Assembly (NCBI GenBank): GCA_001920395.1
Contig: MNJS01000037.1
Span: 1-40,871, forward strand
DNA from: Thaumarchaeota archaeon 13_1_20CM_2_39_20
GTDB taxonomy: Archaea; Thermoproteota; Nitrososphaeria; Nitrososphaerales; Nitrosopumilaceae
Reading direction: 5' to 3'
DNA length: 40,871 bases
The notes under the pieces are model-generated. The model worked only from the letters and a program-made list of their open reading frames with translations, did no database searches and was not told the origin of the DNA. Both the position numbers and the translations under genes were made by a program. Shown here one piece after another: positions 22,235-30,199 of the stretch. Each line of letters starts with the position of its first letter. Position 1 is the first letter of the stretch.

Positions 22235-23080
22235 TTGTTGGACCTGGTATTTTCTGATATCCACGCAGACATAAACGCGTTAGATACAATACTTGATGTA
22301 GCTTCAAGTAAAGAATTTACAAAAAAATATGGCGAATTTTCCAGAGTAATAAATCTGGGCGATATTCTTGAGCGTGGGACTCATCCAAGCGAAGTTATCG
22401 CTAGACTAAGATCACTTGAAAAAAATTACCCACTTGTTTCCGTGATAGGAAATCATGATGAGGCTTTTCTGTACAATAGACTAGTCAGCGGAAGTACATT
22501 TGAAAGCAAGGATGCACATGCAAAACTAAATGACGAAGATCTCTCGTTTTTTAAAAAAAATAAAGACGGCACATTTGGCAAGCAAGAGTTTGTCGATAAA
22601 AAACATGGTCTCTTTTGTGTTCATGGAGGTCCACTTGATCCAAAAAAAATTATGCCCAAAAACGCGCTAGAAGATGATGCTTGGCTGTATCAGAGGACAT
22701 GGCAGAGACTTACCGAGGAAGACTTTGAGTTCTTTAGCTATTACGGATACCATTACAAGGCCCAATCGGCCTTTAGTGAGGTTAAACTTCACCTAGAGAA
22801 CAACATCATTTTGTGCGGCCACCAGCATCTTGAGGCAGCCATAACAGAGGATGATGGCAAAATCCATGAGATTTACTCTACTTTGAAACCAGTAAAGGAA
22901 AGGATCTCAGGCCATACACTGGAATCAAGAGAGATTAAGACTAGCCCGTCAAGTAATTATCTGATAAGGCTAGGTTTGGGTGGCCCTGAGGGATATTATG
23001 GTAATGGTTCTACCGTTCCACGCTTTGCAATATTACAATACGATCCCAATAAAGTGGTTCTATTTTCAGTAAATCCTTAA
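22235..23080 (+). CDS. Metallophosphoesterase (calcineurin-like)
   Basis: 281 aa, TTG start (22235 or 22238). All metal motifs are present: DIHAD (D8, H10), NLGDILERG, GNHDEA, VHGG and CGHQHLE. The order and the GNHD segment fit the Ser/Thr protein phosphatase-like or ApaH-like group. There is a single domain of about 210 aa with a C-terminal extension (SPSSNYLIRLGLGGPEGYYG). No signal peptide, so cytoplasmic. Substrate may be a phosphoprotein or dinucleotide; the sequence does not settle it. Confidence 0.9.
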   Translation: MLDLVFSDIHADINALDTILDVASSKEFTKKYGEFSRVINLGDILERGTHPSEVIARLRSLEKNYPLVSVIGNHDEAFLYNRLVSGSTFESKDAHAKLNDEDLSFFKKNKDGTFGKQEFVDKKHGLFCVHGGPLDPKKIMPKNALEDDAWLYQRTWQRLTEEDFEFFSYYGYHYKAQSAFSEVKLHLENNIILCGHQHLEAAITEDDGKIHEIYSTLKPVKERISGHTLESREIKTSPSSNYLIRLGLGGPEGYYGNGSTVPRFAILQYDPNKVVLFSVNP

Positions 23081-23103
23081 ACCTATATCAATACAGAAGA
23101 GCT

Positions 23104-23646
23104 ATGAGTGCAACAGAGACACTTAGAAATGATCACAAGCAGATACGCCGCCTTGAAAAAATAATTGTTCAATGTCATACCAAGCTTTATGCGGGACAGG
23201 ATATCCCATTTTCTGACATTGACAAAATTATTATAATAATATCAGAGTTTTTGGATGCAATACACTATGCAAGAGAAGAAAACCAATACTTTCCATGTAT
23301 AGCAAGCTATGATTCTATGAAAAAAGAGATCAGAGCATTTATGATAGAACATGAATTTGGCCGAAGAATAGCAACAAGTATCTCAAGACATTTACAGAAA
23401 TGGAAAGACGGAGAAAACGAACGAGAGCCCGTTGCAAGGTTTCTAAAAGCATATGCTTTGTACCTAAATGATCACATGACAAAAGAAGAGCAATTCTTTG
23501 ATATTACAGAAAAACAAGTTCTATCCCAAGAAGAAGAAAAGATGATGTACGAAGAATTTCGCGCAGTAACTGCTGTTGTAACAAAGCTTGACGATATGAT
23601 AAAATCGCTAGATTATCTTGAGCAAACTCCTTGGATGAAGAACTAG
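23104..23646 (+). CDS. Hemerythrin HHE-domain protein
   Basis: 180 aa. Four-helix bundle with di-iron ligands expected at H11 (RNDHKQIRRLE), H54 with E58 (DAIHYAREEN), H83/E84 (IEHEFGRR) and H124/E128 (NDHMTKEEQ). Such proteins bind oxygen, NO or store iron; in ammonia oxidisers NO handling is a possible job (inference). Cytoplasmic. The gene is 23 bp after the phosphoesterase, so the two may share a transcript. Its stop overlaps the stop of a tiny convergent ORF within CTAG 23643-23646. Confidence 0.9.
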   Translation: MSATETLRNDHKQIRRLEKIIVQCHTKLYAGQDIPFSDIDKIIIIISEFLDAIHYAREENQYFPCIASYDSMKKEIRAFMIEHEFGRRIATSISRHLQKWKDGENEREPVARFLKAYALYLNDHMTKEEQFFDITEKQVLSQEEEKMMYEEFRAVTAVVTKLDDMIKSLDYLEQTPWMKN

Positions 23647-23720
23647 CGTTCCTCAAAAACTGATTTTACTTTGGGATAGATGGCAACTTGTCTCTGCTCT
23701 AGTTCATATTTTTGTTTCAT
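23643..23720 (-). CDS. Possible 25-aa leaderless microprotein
   Basis: ATG 23718-23720 to TAG 23643-23645. The product is MKQKYELEQRQVAIYPKVKS followed by VFEER. The TATA element at 23745-23752 is centred 28 nt upstream, so the message would begin at the ATG. The stop overlaps the hemerythrin stop by the same CTAG arrangement seen at several other convergent pairs in the window, which is the strongest argument for coding. No family known. Confidence 0.4.
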   Translation of the reverse strand: MKQKYELEQRQVAIYPKVKSVFEER

Positions 23721-23744
23721 GATTATATCACGAATCCAGAATTA

Positions 23745-23752
23745 TTATATAT
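23745..23752. promoter_or_regulatory. TATA box usable on both strands
   Basis: TTATATAT, reading ATATATAA on the minus strand. On the plus strand it predicts a transcript start near 23775, just before ATG 23786 of the CARF gene; on the minus strand near 23722, at the microprotein ATG. Confidence 0.5.
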
Positions 23753-23785
23753 CATCACCTTAGTATGCAAACTATCGATACTATT

Positions 23786-24529
23786 ATGAGCAATATCGTA
23801 AACTTACGCGTCCATATAGCACCAGTTGGCTTTGAAATTGATAGAATTGCCATTCCTGCAACACAGATGAAGGCAGACAGGGTCTGGCTCTTGATGCATG
23901 CTGACCCGGCAAAGGATAGAGCACTAGGATACATGGAAAAGATTAGGGCTCTGCTAAAAAAAGAAAAAATTGATGTCAATCTTGCATATACTGACAGATT
24001 TGATCTCTTCAAGATCTTAAGAGCAGTAAGGGAGATTGTTGAGAAAGAAAAGGATAATGATATTTTCATAAACTGCTCTTCTGGCTCAAAGATCCAAGCT
24101 ATTGCTTGTATGATGGCGTGTATGATGTTCCAAGGTAAGACAAAGCTTGTACCATATTATGCAGAACCCCAAAGCTATGCAAGTGTAAAGGGCAAACAAC
24201 TTTCTTCTGGTTTGAAAAAAGTTGTCAAGTTACCTGCATATGAAATTCACACACCAAAACCAACCTTGGTCCAGGCGTTGAAGATTATACATGAACATGG
24301 AGGAAAGATAACTAAAAAAGAGATGGCAAAGCTTGCGGACGAAAAAAGACTAATTGTTGTCAACGCAAAAGAAGAAAACTTTCAACAAGCCAGATTTGCA
24401 AGCCTAGACAAGAACATAATCCAGCCACTTCTAAACGAATGGAAGTTTGTTGAAGTTGAAAGAGTTGGAAGAACGCGCTGGATTAAGATGACACAAGAAG
24501 GAGTTGGGGCTGTGGAATTTCTAAGCTAG
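23786..24529 (+). CDS. CARF-domain transcription factor with wHTH (DUF6293-like)
   Basis: 247 aa from ATG 23786. An in-frame ATG at 23765 lies upstream of the predicted transcript start, so 23786 is preferred. Residues 1-150 form a Rossmann-like CARF domain: NLRVHIAPVGFEIDRI as first strand, and NCSSGSKIQAIACMMACMMF as the ligand-loop helix characteristic of CARF/Csa3/HFX_2341 proteins. The C-terminal 80 residues are a winged helix (KPTLVQALKIIHEHGGKITK). CARF domains usually bind cyclic oligoadenylates in type III CRISPR systems; the DUF6293 group mostly stands outside CRISPR loci. No cas gene or array occurs in this window. Ligand and target genes are unknown. Confidence 0.85.
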   Translation: MSNIVNLRVHIAPVGFEIDRIAIPATQMKADRVWLLMHADPAKDRALGYMEKIRALLKKEKIDVNLAYTDRFDLFKILRAVREIVEKEKDNDIFINCSSGSKIQAIACMMACMMFQGKTKLVPYYAEPQSYASVKGKQLSSGLKKVVKLPAYEIHTPKPTLVQALKIIHEHGGKITKKEMAKLADEKRLIVVNAKEENFQQARFASLDKNIIQPLLNEWKFVEVERVGRTRWIKMTQEGVGAVEFLS

Positions 24530-24750
24530 CCACTTGTTGTAAGCTCGGGTTTTAGAGTCCACGCAATTCCCATTCCAATAAATGGAATGGATATCAGTCC
24601 AGCAATTTCCAAATAAGTCCAGTACTGTTGGGATTGTTGGGGATTGGGATTTGACCACAGAAAAGGAACAGGTAAGGCAGCCGCAAACCAGATTATTGAG
24701 AGCATGATAATTATCTTAAGGGCGCGCTTTTTCTTTGGTGTCACACCCAA
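24526..24750 (-). CDS. Small membrane protein, two TM helices
   Basis: 74 aa. Basic N-terminus MGVTPKKKRALK, TM1 about 12-32, a short Asn/Pro/Gln-rich loop (SNPNPQQSQQYW), TM2 about 44-65. Unknown family. Stop overlaps the convergent CARF stop in CTAG 24526-24529. It lies 34 bp before the SDR stop, with no evident partner. Confidence 0.65.
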   Translation of the reverse strand: MGVTPKKKRALKIIIMLSIIWFAAALPVPFLWSNPNPQQSQQYWTYLEIAGLISIPFIGMGIAWTLKPELTTSG

Positions 24751-24784
24751 AATAAGGACTAGCCATATTAATTTGATAGGATGA

Positions 24785-25528
24785 TTATTTGGTCAAGGCA
24801 CCGCCATCAATAGGTAAAACGGCTCCAGTAACCCAAGAAGCGTCTTCTGAAACAAGGTACAATATGGCTTTAGCAACATCATCTGGAGTACCTATTCGGC
24901 CTATTGGGTACTCGGCTTCTGCAATAGACCTCTCTGCCTCATTTCTCAGATAAGGCTTTGTCATGTCGGTTTCTACTATGCCAGGGCAGACACAGTTTAC
25001 GCGAATCTTGTATTTGGCATACTCGACAGCCCACGCTTTTGTTAATAGTACCAATGCCGCCTTTGATGCGCTATAGGCATCTGCTTCAAAGTTTGCAAAT
25101 GATTTCAACCCTGCGTCTGATGAAACATTGACAATACACCCACCACTTTTCATCATATGCGGAATTACTGCCTTTGTAAACCGAAACTGCCCTGTCAGGT
25201 TTACATCAATAACTTCATTCCATTCACTTTCAGAAATTTCATGCAACGGTTTTACTTTGGGAAAGATCCCAGCATTGTTTACTAAAATATCTACCTTGCC
25301 AAATTTCTCCAGAGTTTTCCTTACAACATATTGTACATCAACATCTTTTCTAATGTCACCTGGAATTGCTATTACTTTTCTTAATTCTTTGGCAGTATTT
25401 TCAAGCTGAGTTTGGTCTTTTGCCGTGATTACAACATCTGCCCCTTCTTTTGCAAGAAGAGCTGCGGTCGCCTTTCCAATTCCTCTACTGCCGCCAGTTA
25501 CAATTGCGATTTTACCAGCAAGTTTCAT
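24785..25528 (-). CDS. SDR oxidoreductase, FabG-like
   Basis: 247 aa. TGGSRGIGKA (11-20), NNAG, catalytic VNVSSDAG with YSASK, and the C-terminal VSEDASWVTGAVLPIDGGAL, which is the classic FabG/glucose dehydrogenase ending. NAD(P)-dependent alcohol/ketone oxidoreductase; 3-oxoacyl-ACP reductase is the default annotation, but archaea lack an ordinary ACP-based pathway, so another keto compound is likely. It is not closely similar to the SDR at 982-1722. A 408-bp region with an RNA-like structure precedes it. Confidence 0.92.
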   Translation of the reverse strand: MKLAGKIAIVTGGSRGIGKATAALLAKEGADVVITAKDQTQLENTAKELRKVIAIPGDIRKDVDVQYVVRKTLEKFGKVDILVNNAGIFPKVKPLHEISESEWNEVIDVNLTGQFRFTKAVIPHMMKSGGCIVNVSSDAGLKSFANFEADAYSASKAALVLLTKAWAVEYAKYKIRVNCVCPGIVETDMTKPYLRNEAERSIAEAEYPIGRIGTPDDVAKAILYLVSEDASWVTGAVLPIDGGALTK

Positions 25529-25745
25529 TTGCTTTTAGATCTCATGCCAAATTTGATATGTCTTTTGAGAAATCCTTTTTGAAAAAAATTAACCAACTAT
25601 TACACCATTTGGAGATTCTTCTGGACATTTGTCAAAATTTTGGTCAAAAATGGCAATAAAGGTGAAAAAATAGGCATCAAATGATAAATACTTTGATGTC
25701 GTATAAAGAACGATGCAGAAAGATGTAAAATCTACTGCTTGAGGA

Positions 25746-25832
25746 GCGTGGCTCCGCGGACTGTGATATGTAATCCCATCTGATGTGGATTGTAAGAGGT
25801 AATCTCTGCTTGTCCGCGAACAAGGGCCACGC
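25746..25832. ncRNA. Candidate structured RNA, three-way junction, 87 nt core
   Basis: In the gene-free stretch 25529-25936. Closing stem GCGTGGC (25746-25752) with GCCACGC (25826-25832). Second stem CGCGGAC (25755-25761) with GTCCGCG (25812-25818). Inside are AATCC/GGATT (25772-25776, 25787-25791) and AGAG/CTCT (25795-25798, 25804-25807). An alternative hairpin CTTGT/ACAAG (25809-25813, 25820-25824) would break the second stem, so the RNA could switch. Plus strand: TATA GTATAAAG at 25701-25708 and a T-rich tail after 25834. Minus strand: TATA-like AATAAAAT near 25856-25864 gives a start at about 25833. Strand is therefore undecided. GC content is far above the surroundings. It is not a tRNA: no T-loop. 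Confidence 0.55.
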
Positions 25833-25936
25833 CGTTATTTTATTCTGATTTGGATTTTATTTTCCCAAAAATTGCCAAACGCAAAAGATGTGCGTAACAG
25901 AATTAATATACAAAAATAAGTTTGTAATCACAAAAT

Positions 25937-26851
25937 TTAGAGCTTTAAGGACTCTTTCAATCCCTTGTATCTATTTCGAATTGTTACCTCGGTTACTCCA
26001 GCAGCCTGTGCCACGTCTTTTTGTGTCTTGTTCTCTCCGTTCATAACACATGAAAGATACAATGCAGCTGCTGCAAGTCCCATGGGATCTTTACCGGCAG
26101 AAATTTCGATCTCTGCCGCATCTTTTAGAATTGTCAGAGCTTTTCTCTTTGTCTTTTCGCTCAAGCCCGCTTTGCTTGCAATTCTTGCGACACATTTTAT
26201 CGGATCTACAACTGGCATCTTCAAGTCAAGCTCTCTGAGCAAAAGTCTGTAGCATCGCGCAACATCCTTTCGTTTTATGTTGATGCCATTTGCCACATCA
26301 GTCAGAGTTCTTGGAGTTTCAGTATCTCTGCATGCCGCATATAGTGCAGCAGCAACAAGTCCAGGAATCGATCTTCCTCTTACAAGACCTTTGTCAAGTG
26401 CCTTTCTGTAGATGTAGGCTGTCTTTTCAATTACCGCATCAGACAAGGCAAGTTTGTCTTTTAGTCTGTCAAGTTCACTGAAAGCTTGTCTAAAGTTTCT
26501 GTCGACCGGCTCATGAACCTGACTTCTGCTATCCCATGTTCTAAGTCGCTCAATTGTGCTTTTCATCGATGCAGAAAGTGGCTTTCCTGACGCATCTTTG
26601 TCAGCAGGGCCAATGATTGTTGCAAGTCCCATGTCATGCATTGCAAGTGATGTCGGAGTTCCTGTTCTACTTCGATCTTCGTGCTCCTCTTTGGAAAATG
26701 ATCTCCATTCTGGACCGGATTCCTCAACACGTTCTGTAAGAACAAATCCACAACCACCACAAAACATTTCTCCGGTAGTACTATCAGTAACCATAGGACC
26801 TTTTCCGCAACGAGGACAGCGTCCACCAGAACCGAAAGTTTCACGGGTCAT
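25937..26851 (-). CDS. Transcription initiation factor TFB
   Basis: 304 aa. Zinc ribbon with C12, C15, C31 and C34 (RCPRCGKGPM...FCGGCGFVL), B-reader/linker PEWRSFSKEEHEDRSRTGTP, then two cyclin repeats (about 110-205 and 206-304). The second ends KDVAQAAGVTEVTIRNRYKG, the BRE-recognition helix-turn-helix. It brings RNA polymerase to TBP-bound TATA boxes. Ammonia oxidisers often carry several TFBs, so the exact role among paralogues cannot be judged here. Confidence 0.96.
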   Translation of the reverse strand: MTRETFGSGGRCPRCGKGPMVTDSTTGEMFCGGCGFVLTERVEESGPEWRSFSKEEHEDRSRTGTPTSLAMHDMGLATIIGPADKDASGKPLSASMKSTIERLRTWDSRSQVHEPVDRNFRQAFSELDRLKDKLALSDAVIEKTAYIYRKALDKGLVRGRSIPGLVAAALYAACRDTETPRTLTDVANGINIKRKDVARCYRLLLRELDLKMPVVDPIKCVARIASKAGLSEKTKRKALTILKDAAEIEISAGKDPMGLAAAALYLSCVMNGENKTQKDVAQAAGVTEVTIRNRYKGLKESLKL

Positions 26852-27253
26852 GATATCTTATAAGAATTTCGGTTAACAGGAATAAAAAGGTTTAACTACA
26901 AGTAAAATCCCTAAAAATAGGAACGATACAGATTAAAATACACAAATTTTACAGAGAATAGAATGAAAAACCTCAAGTTTTTGAATAAGTTTGCATTGAT
27001 ATCCCAACAGTAAACTATTCCATATTACGAAAGTCGGCTCTGATTCTCTTTTAATCACGATTATAAATCATCTCATGGAATTTTTCAAATTAATTTATTT
27101 CTGTCGATTTATAATTTCCAAATATGGTATCACCTCAGTTCATCAAAAAAAAATTTTTTTTGACAAATAATTTTCATTAAATTTTTTTTCTTGTCAAAAG
27201 AGTCTGAAGAAAAACTTAAATACGTTAATTCTGGATGACTGACATCAAATAAA
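26852..27253. other. AT-rich intergenic region (about 400 bp)
   Basis: No credible gene on either strand. It carries the promoter of the TFB gene at the left edge and, at the right, TTAAATA (27216-27222) as TATA box of the microprotein at 27254. The middle holds long A and T runs (about 27145-27190). Confidence 0.6.
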
Positions 27254-27364
27254 ATGGAAAAATGTCCACTTTGCTGTGAATCCCAGCCGTCAAGCGGCGC
27301 AATGGTGGTTCACATACAAAAGATCCATCCACAAAGAAAAGTTGCAATTCAAGTAATGCAATAG
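27254..27364 (+). CDS. C2H2-like zinc-finger microprotein (36 aa)
   Basis: ATG 27254 to TAG 27362-27364. MEKCPLCCES is followed by VVHIQKIHPQ: CxxC, twelve residues, H-x4-H, the layout of a single C2H2 finger. A TATA element at 27216-27222 predicts a start about 9 nt before the ATG. Single-finger archaeal C2H2 proteins are known as DNA-binding or adaptor proteins. It precedes CdvB by 172 bp on the same strand. A minus-strand frame across this region has no such support. Confidence 0.6.
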   Translation: MEKCPLCCESQPSSGAMVVHIQKIHPQRKVAIQVMQ

Positions 27365-27467
27365 GTCTTTGTCGTGAAGGGTTACGCGTAGGATACATCC
27401 AAGATAAGTTATCCGCGAAAATTTTGATTTTTTGGTTTGGGGGCAAGCATAGGCTAGAAATTTGTTA

Positions 27468-27479
27468 GCTAAATTTAGC
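27468..27479. repeat. 12-bp palindrome in the CdvB upstream region
   Basis: GCTAAATTTAGC is a perfect palindrome, 57 bp before the CdvB ATG. A second looser dyad, GTGAA...TTTCAC, follows at about 27484-27499. Both could be regulator sites for a cell-division gene. Confidence 0.4.
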
Positions 27480-27536
27480 ACGCTGTGAACCACATTTCAC
27501 ACCTGAAATTAATAACGAATTTTTTCAGTCGTACCT

Positions 27537-28169
27537 ATGACAACATTTGCTAAGAATTGGCAAAGACCGCAGACACCCGGTATTGGTGAAAGAATCAATG
27601 ACGCGTTAAAGCCAAAAGGTGCTCTAAAACCAAGAATGGAGAGTGCGATAAAACGACTCCAGACTCAGATAGCAAAACTAGACGGAATGGTTACAAAATT
27701 AAAACAAAGAGATGAAAAGTTATTTAAAAGAATTGTAGTTGCAACGCAGCAACATGATCTTACTACAAGTAAAGTCTTATCAAAAGAATTAGCCGAAGTT
27801 AGAAAAGTTACCAAGCTTCTAGGAAATGCCAGAATTGCTCTAGAACAAATCGAGCTTAGGCTCAGCACATTCCATGATCTAGGAGACACCGTCGTAACCA
27901 TCATGCCAACAATAGGCTTGATGAAGAACCTAAGATCATCGCTCATCAAATTCATGCCAGAAGCCGACCGTGAGCTAACAGGCATGACTGAGATGCTCGG
28001 CGGTCTTATGACAGACACATTCCACAACGGCGACTTTGGAATCGACTCCGAAGCTACAACAGAGGAATCAGAGAAAATCTTGCAAGAGGCCGCAGCAGTT
28101 GCAGAGGCTGAAGTCAACAGCAAGCTGCCTTCAATGCCTGCAGGCCAATCTTCTGCGCGCTACATCTAG
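27537..28169 (+). CDS. cdvB: CdvB / Snf7-family ESCRT-III-like cell division protein
   Basis: 210 aa. N-terminal NWQRPQTPGIGERINDAL is followed by the long basic helical hairpin of Snf7 proteins (KPRMESAIKRLQTQIAKLDG through EQIELRLSTFHD), then an acidic segment MLGGLMTDTFHNGDFGIDSE and a helical acidic C-terminus. It polymerises at the division site and is remodelled by the CdvC (Vps4) ATPase. No CdvA or CdvC gene is adjacent; thaumarchaea carry several CdvB paralogues, so which one this is cannot be said. The stop overlaps that of the convergent MFS gene. Confidence 0.92.
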   Translation: MTTFAKNWQRPQTPGIGERINDALKPKGALKPRMESAIKRLQTQIAKLDGMVTKLKQRDEKLFKRIVVATQQHDLTTSKVLSKELAEVRKVTKLLGNARIALEQIELRLSTFHDLGDTVVTIMPTIGLMKNLRSSLIKFMPEADRELTGMTEMLGGLMTDTFHNGDFGIDSEATTEESEKILQEAAAVAEAEVNSKLPSMPAGQSSARYI

Positions 28170-29431
28170 ACTATTTTATTTGATAGTCTGTACCGAAAAT
28201 ATATCAAAAATAAGGCTAGAGAACAGACCAGTATAGCCGAAGAAGATAGAAACAAAGTACCGTAACCAAAGGATTTGGTTAGCTCACCCGTTACAAGCGA
28301 GCCGGCAAATACGCCTACTCCTGTTACCGCACTGTTAACTCCCAGATATTTCCCTTCAAATCCTTGAGGGATACTTTTGAAAAAGATGACAGAACTTGAT
28401 GTGCTAAAGATAGAAAATGCAATTACCATCAAACATGAAGAGACAATAGCCAGAGCAAAGCCCACAGTCCCTATCATTAATGGCAATGAAACTCCAGGAA
28501 TGAGTATGGCTAAAATTCTTGGTATGTATGCTGTAATTGTGGCCCGTTCTTCTCCAATTTTTGCAATCACTTTTGGCGCAATGAAAAAAACAAGCAACAT
28601 AGTTGAAGTCTGAATCAAGTAATTTAAGAACACACCAGAGTTTGAAAAACCATGACTTCTCAAAAACGGTGTCCATGCAGTAAAGTACATGGTACTACCC
28701 AGGTAGAAGAAGAAACTGGCAAAGTAAAAGATCCCAATTTCATTACTTATCTTTCCTTTGAAAATTGTAATTATGTGCTTAAAGTCATACAGTTCAGGAA
28801 TTTTCTGGAAAATAAAGTGATAATGACTTATTGCATATTGCAGTCCTTGCAACGAATGAGCGATACTACTTAGCTCCAGATGAAAACCACCCCCCTTGAC
28901 AGTAGTACTAAGTACCATTGCAGTCCCGCTTGATGCTGCACAGATCAGAAAATATGGCCTTAGGTCAAAATAGAGACTTCCGACAGTTCCAATTGCCATT
29001 GCAACTAACATTCCAAGTGTGCTGATAATCGATGTCCTTGCAAATAGCCAGCTCCACAGATTCTTTTGGACTGATTCCATGACAAGTAGCTGTGTCACTG
29101 GGTTCTTGCCAACCATGAAGAATCCAAGCATGGGCGCAATTCCATAAAGGACAATTATAGAATTCGTAAAATACATTCCAACGCTACAAAGAAGGACAAC
29201 AAAAAATGAAAGAAGAAGTATGGCCCGTCTTGCATGAAATCTATCTATTACTTTGCCCCAGAAAATAGATCCTATTGCAACAGCTCCGTTTTGAAGCGCG
29301 GATATAATTGCGACCTCGCCTATTCCACCGCCAAGAAATATTACGTATAGTGGGATTACTGTACTCAATCCTTGGGCAGTGGCTTGAGACGGAACTAGAT
29401 ACCATATCCATCTCTTATGCTGGAGTTGCAT
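28166..29431 (-). CDS. MFS transporter, 12 TM
   Basis: 421 aa, about twelve hydrophobic segments in two halves separated by a cytoplasmic loop near residues 200-235. The A-motif-like loop GKVIDRFHARRAILL between TM2 and TM3 is diagnostic for MFS. Substrate unknown; efflux or sugar-type carriers are possible. ATTATACAATA (about 29458-29468) is a fitting TATA box about 28 nt upstream. An RNA-like structure with terminal T-run lies on the same strand upstream (29516-29688). Confidence 0.9.
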   Translation of the reverse strand: MQLQHKRWIWYLVPSQATAQGLSTVIPLYVIFLGGGIGEVAIISALQNGAVAIGSIFWGKVIDRFHARRAILLLSFFVVLLCSVGMYFTNSIIVLYGIAPMLGFFMVGKNPVTQLLVMESVQKNLWSWLFARTSIISTLGMLVAMAIGTVGSLYFDLRPYFLICAASSGTAMVLSTTVKGGGFHLELSSIAHSLQGLQYAISHYHFIFQKIPELYDFKHIITIFKGKISNEIGIFYFASFFFYLGSTMYFTAWTPFLRSHGFSNSGVFLNYLIQTSTMLLVFFIAPKVIAKIGEERATITAYIPRILAILIPGVSLPLMIGTVGFALAIVSSCLMVIAFSIFSTSSSVIFFKSIPQGFEGKYLGVNSAVTGVGVFAGSLVTGELTKSFGYGTLFLSSSAILVCSLALFLIYFRYRLSNKIV

Positions 29432-29515
29432 TGTTTTAGATTATCACTAGGAGGTCATTATTGTATAATCCATTTGAATAATCTCCATGGTTTTGTCTAT
29501 CTTTATTATAGGTAG

Positions 29516-29688
29516 AAAAAATTCTATCATGCAGCTGCGTGTGGATTACACGCCATGCGCGGGTGCATCGCACTCTAAGCGATGAAGACCATTGTCATCA
29601 TCTCCGCGGGATTTCCTTTGGTTTGCTTGTGCGGAAGGGTTTTTCCTTGACCACACCGCATGCTCTCTGCATGATTCCTGTTTTTGGG
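29516..29688 (-). ncRNA. Candidate structured RNA of about 150-170 nt upstream of the MFS gene
   Basis: In the gap 29432-29824. On the minus strand a 9-bp closing stem pairs ATCATGCAG with CTGCATGAT (29667-29675 with 29526-29534) and is followed by six T at 29521-29516. Inside, in plus coordinates: TGCGG/CCGCA (29630-29634, 29656-29660) with stacked AAGG/CCTT; CGCGG/CCGCG (29558-29562, 29604-29608) enclosing CATCGC/GCGATG (29566-29571, 29579-29584); GCGTGT/ACACGC (29537-29542, 29548-29553). The four helices form a multi-branch junction. A TATA element at 29711-29718 (minus strand GTATAATT) predicts a start near 29688. A plus-strand TATA-like stretch (29502-29510) is a weaker alternative. Not recognised as SRP, RNase P or a known riboswitch. 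Confidence 0.55.
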
Positions 29689-29824
29689 AGGATGTCCTTT
29701 AACAGGGACCAATTATACGCTACCAAATTATTTAAGTTTTGTGAGATTTCACATCCTAAATTTTGAATTCTTTGCGATTCTTAGAGTTATTATATCATAT
29801 TTGAAATTTCTTTGAAATTTGTCG

Positions 29825-30199
29825 ATGAAAGCTTTTATGATGCAACCACATAGTGCAATCGTGACAAAAGAGGGGGATATTTACCAACTAATTTACGAGT
29901 CGAATCTAGAAAGCAAACTCGAACAGATTCTGATTGGTTTGATGAAAGACAATCCTTCCCCAAAGATTGAAGTCATAATTCGAAGGTTCTTGCTTTATGT
30001 CCAGCACTCGGCAGAAAATTTCTGGACTACGTATTACAGTGCAAAGACATACCAAGAAAAGTTAGATTGCTACTTCCAATATTCAAAGAACCAATGCCTT
30101 GCGACCGAGGTTCTTGCAAGGGACCTCAATTCCTTGTCATCAGATGATGAACTGAAGGAAAACCTTGGTGCAATGCTAAGAGAAAGCTTTACGTTCTAA
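29825..30199 (+). CDS. Hypothetical helical protein (124 aa)
   Basis: ATG 29825; an upstream TTG (29819) is also in frame, but a TATA-like TATATCATA at about 29790-29798 predicts a transcript start between the two. The product is soluble and helical (KIEVIIRRFLLYVQHSAENF, then EKLDCYFQYSKNQCLATEVL). Unknown family. Stop overlaps that of the convergent coiled-coil gene (CTAA 30196-30199). Confidence 0.65.
   Translation: MKAFMMQPHSAIVTKEGDIYQLIYESNLESKLEQILIGLMKDNPSPKIEVIIRRFLLYVQHSAENFWTTYYSAKTYQEKLDCYFQYSKNQCLATEVLARDLNSLSSDDELKENLGAMLRESFTF

Noticed and set aside
23786-24529. CARF gene as part of a CRISPR-Cas locus
   Set aside because: No repeat-spacer array and no cas-like protein in the window.
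25746-25832. Possible tRNA or intron-containing tRNA, because of the 7-bp closing stem and 87-nt length
   Set aside because: There is no T-loop TTCRA sequence and no D-arm or anticodon arm; the inner stem of 7 bp is incompatible with a cloverleaf.
27225-27446. 73-aa minus-strand ORF opposite the C2H2 microprotein
   Set aside because: No motif or promoter; the plus-strand zinc-finger frame explains the region better.
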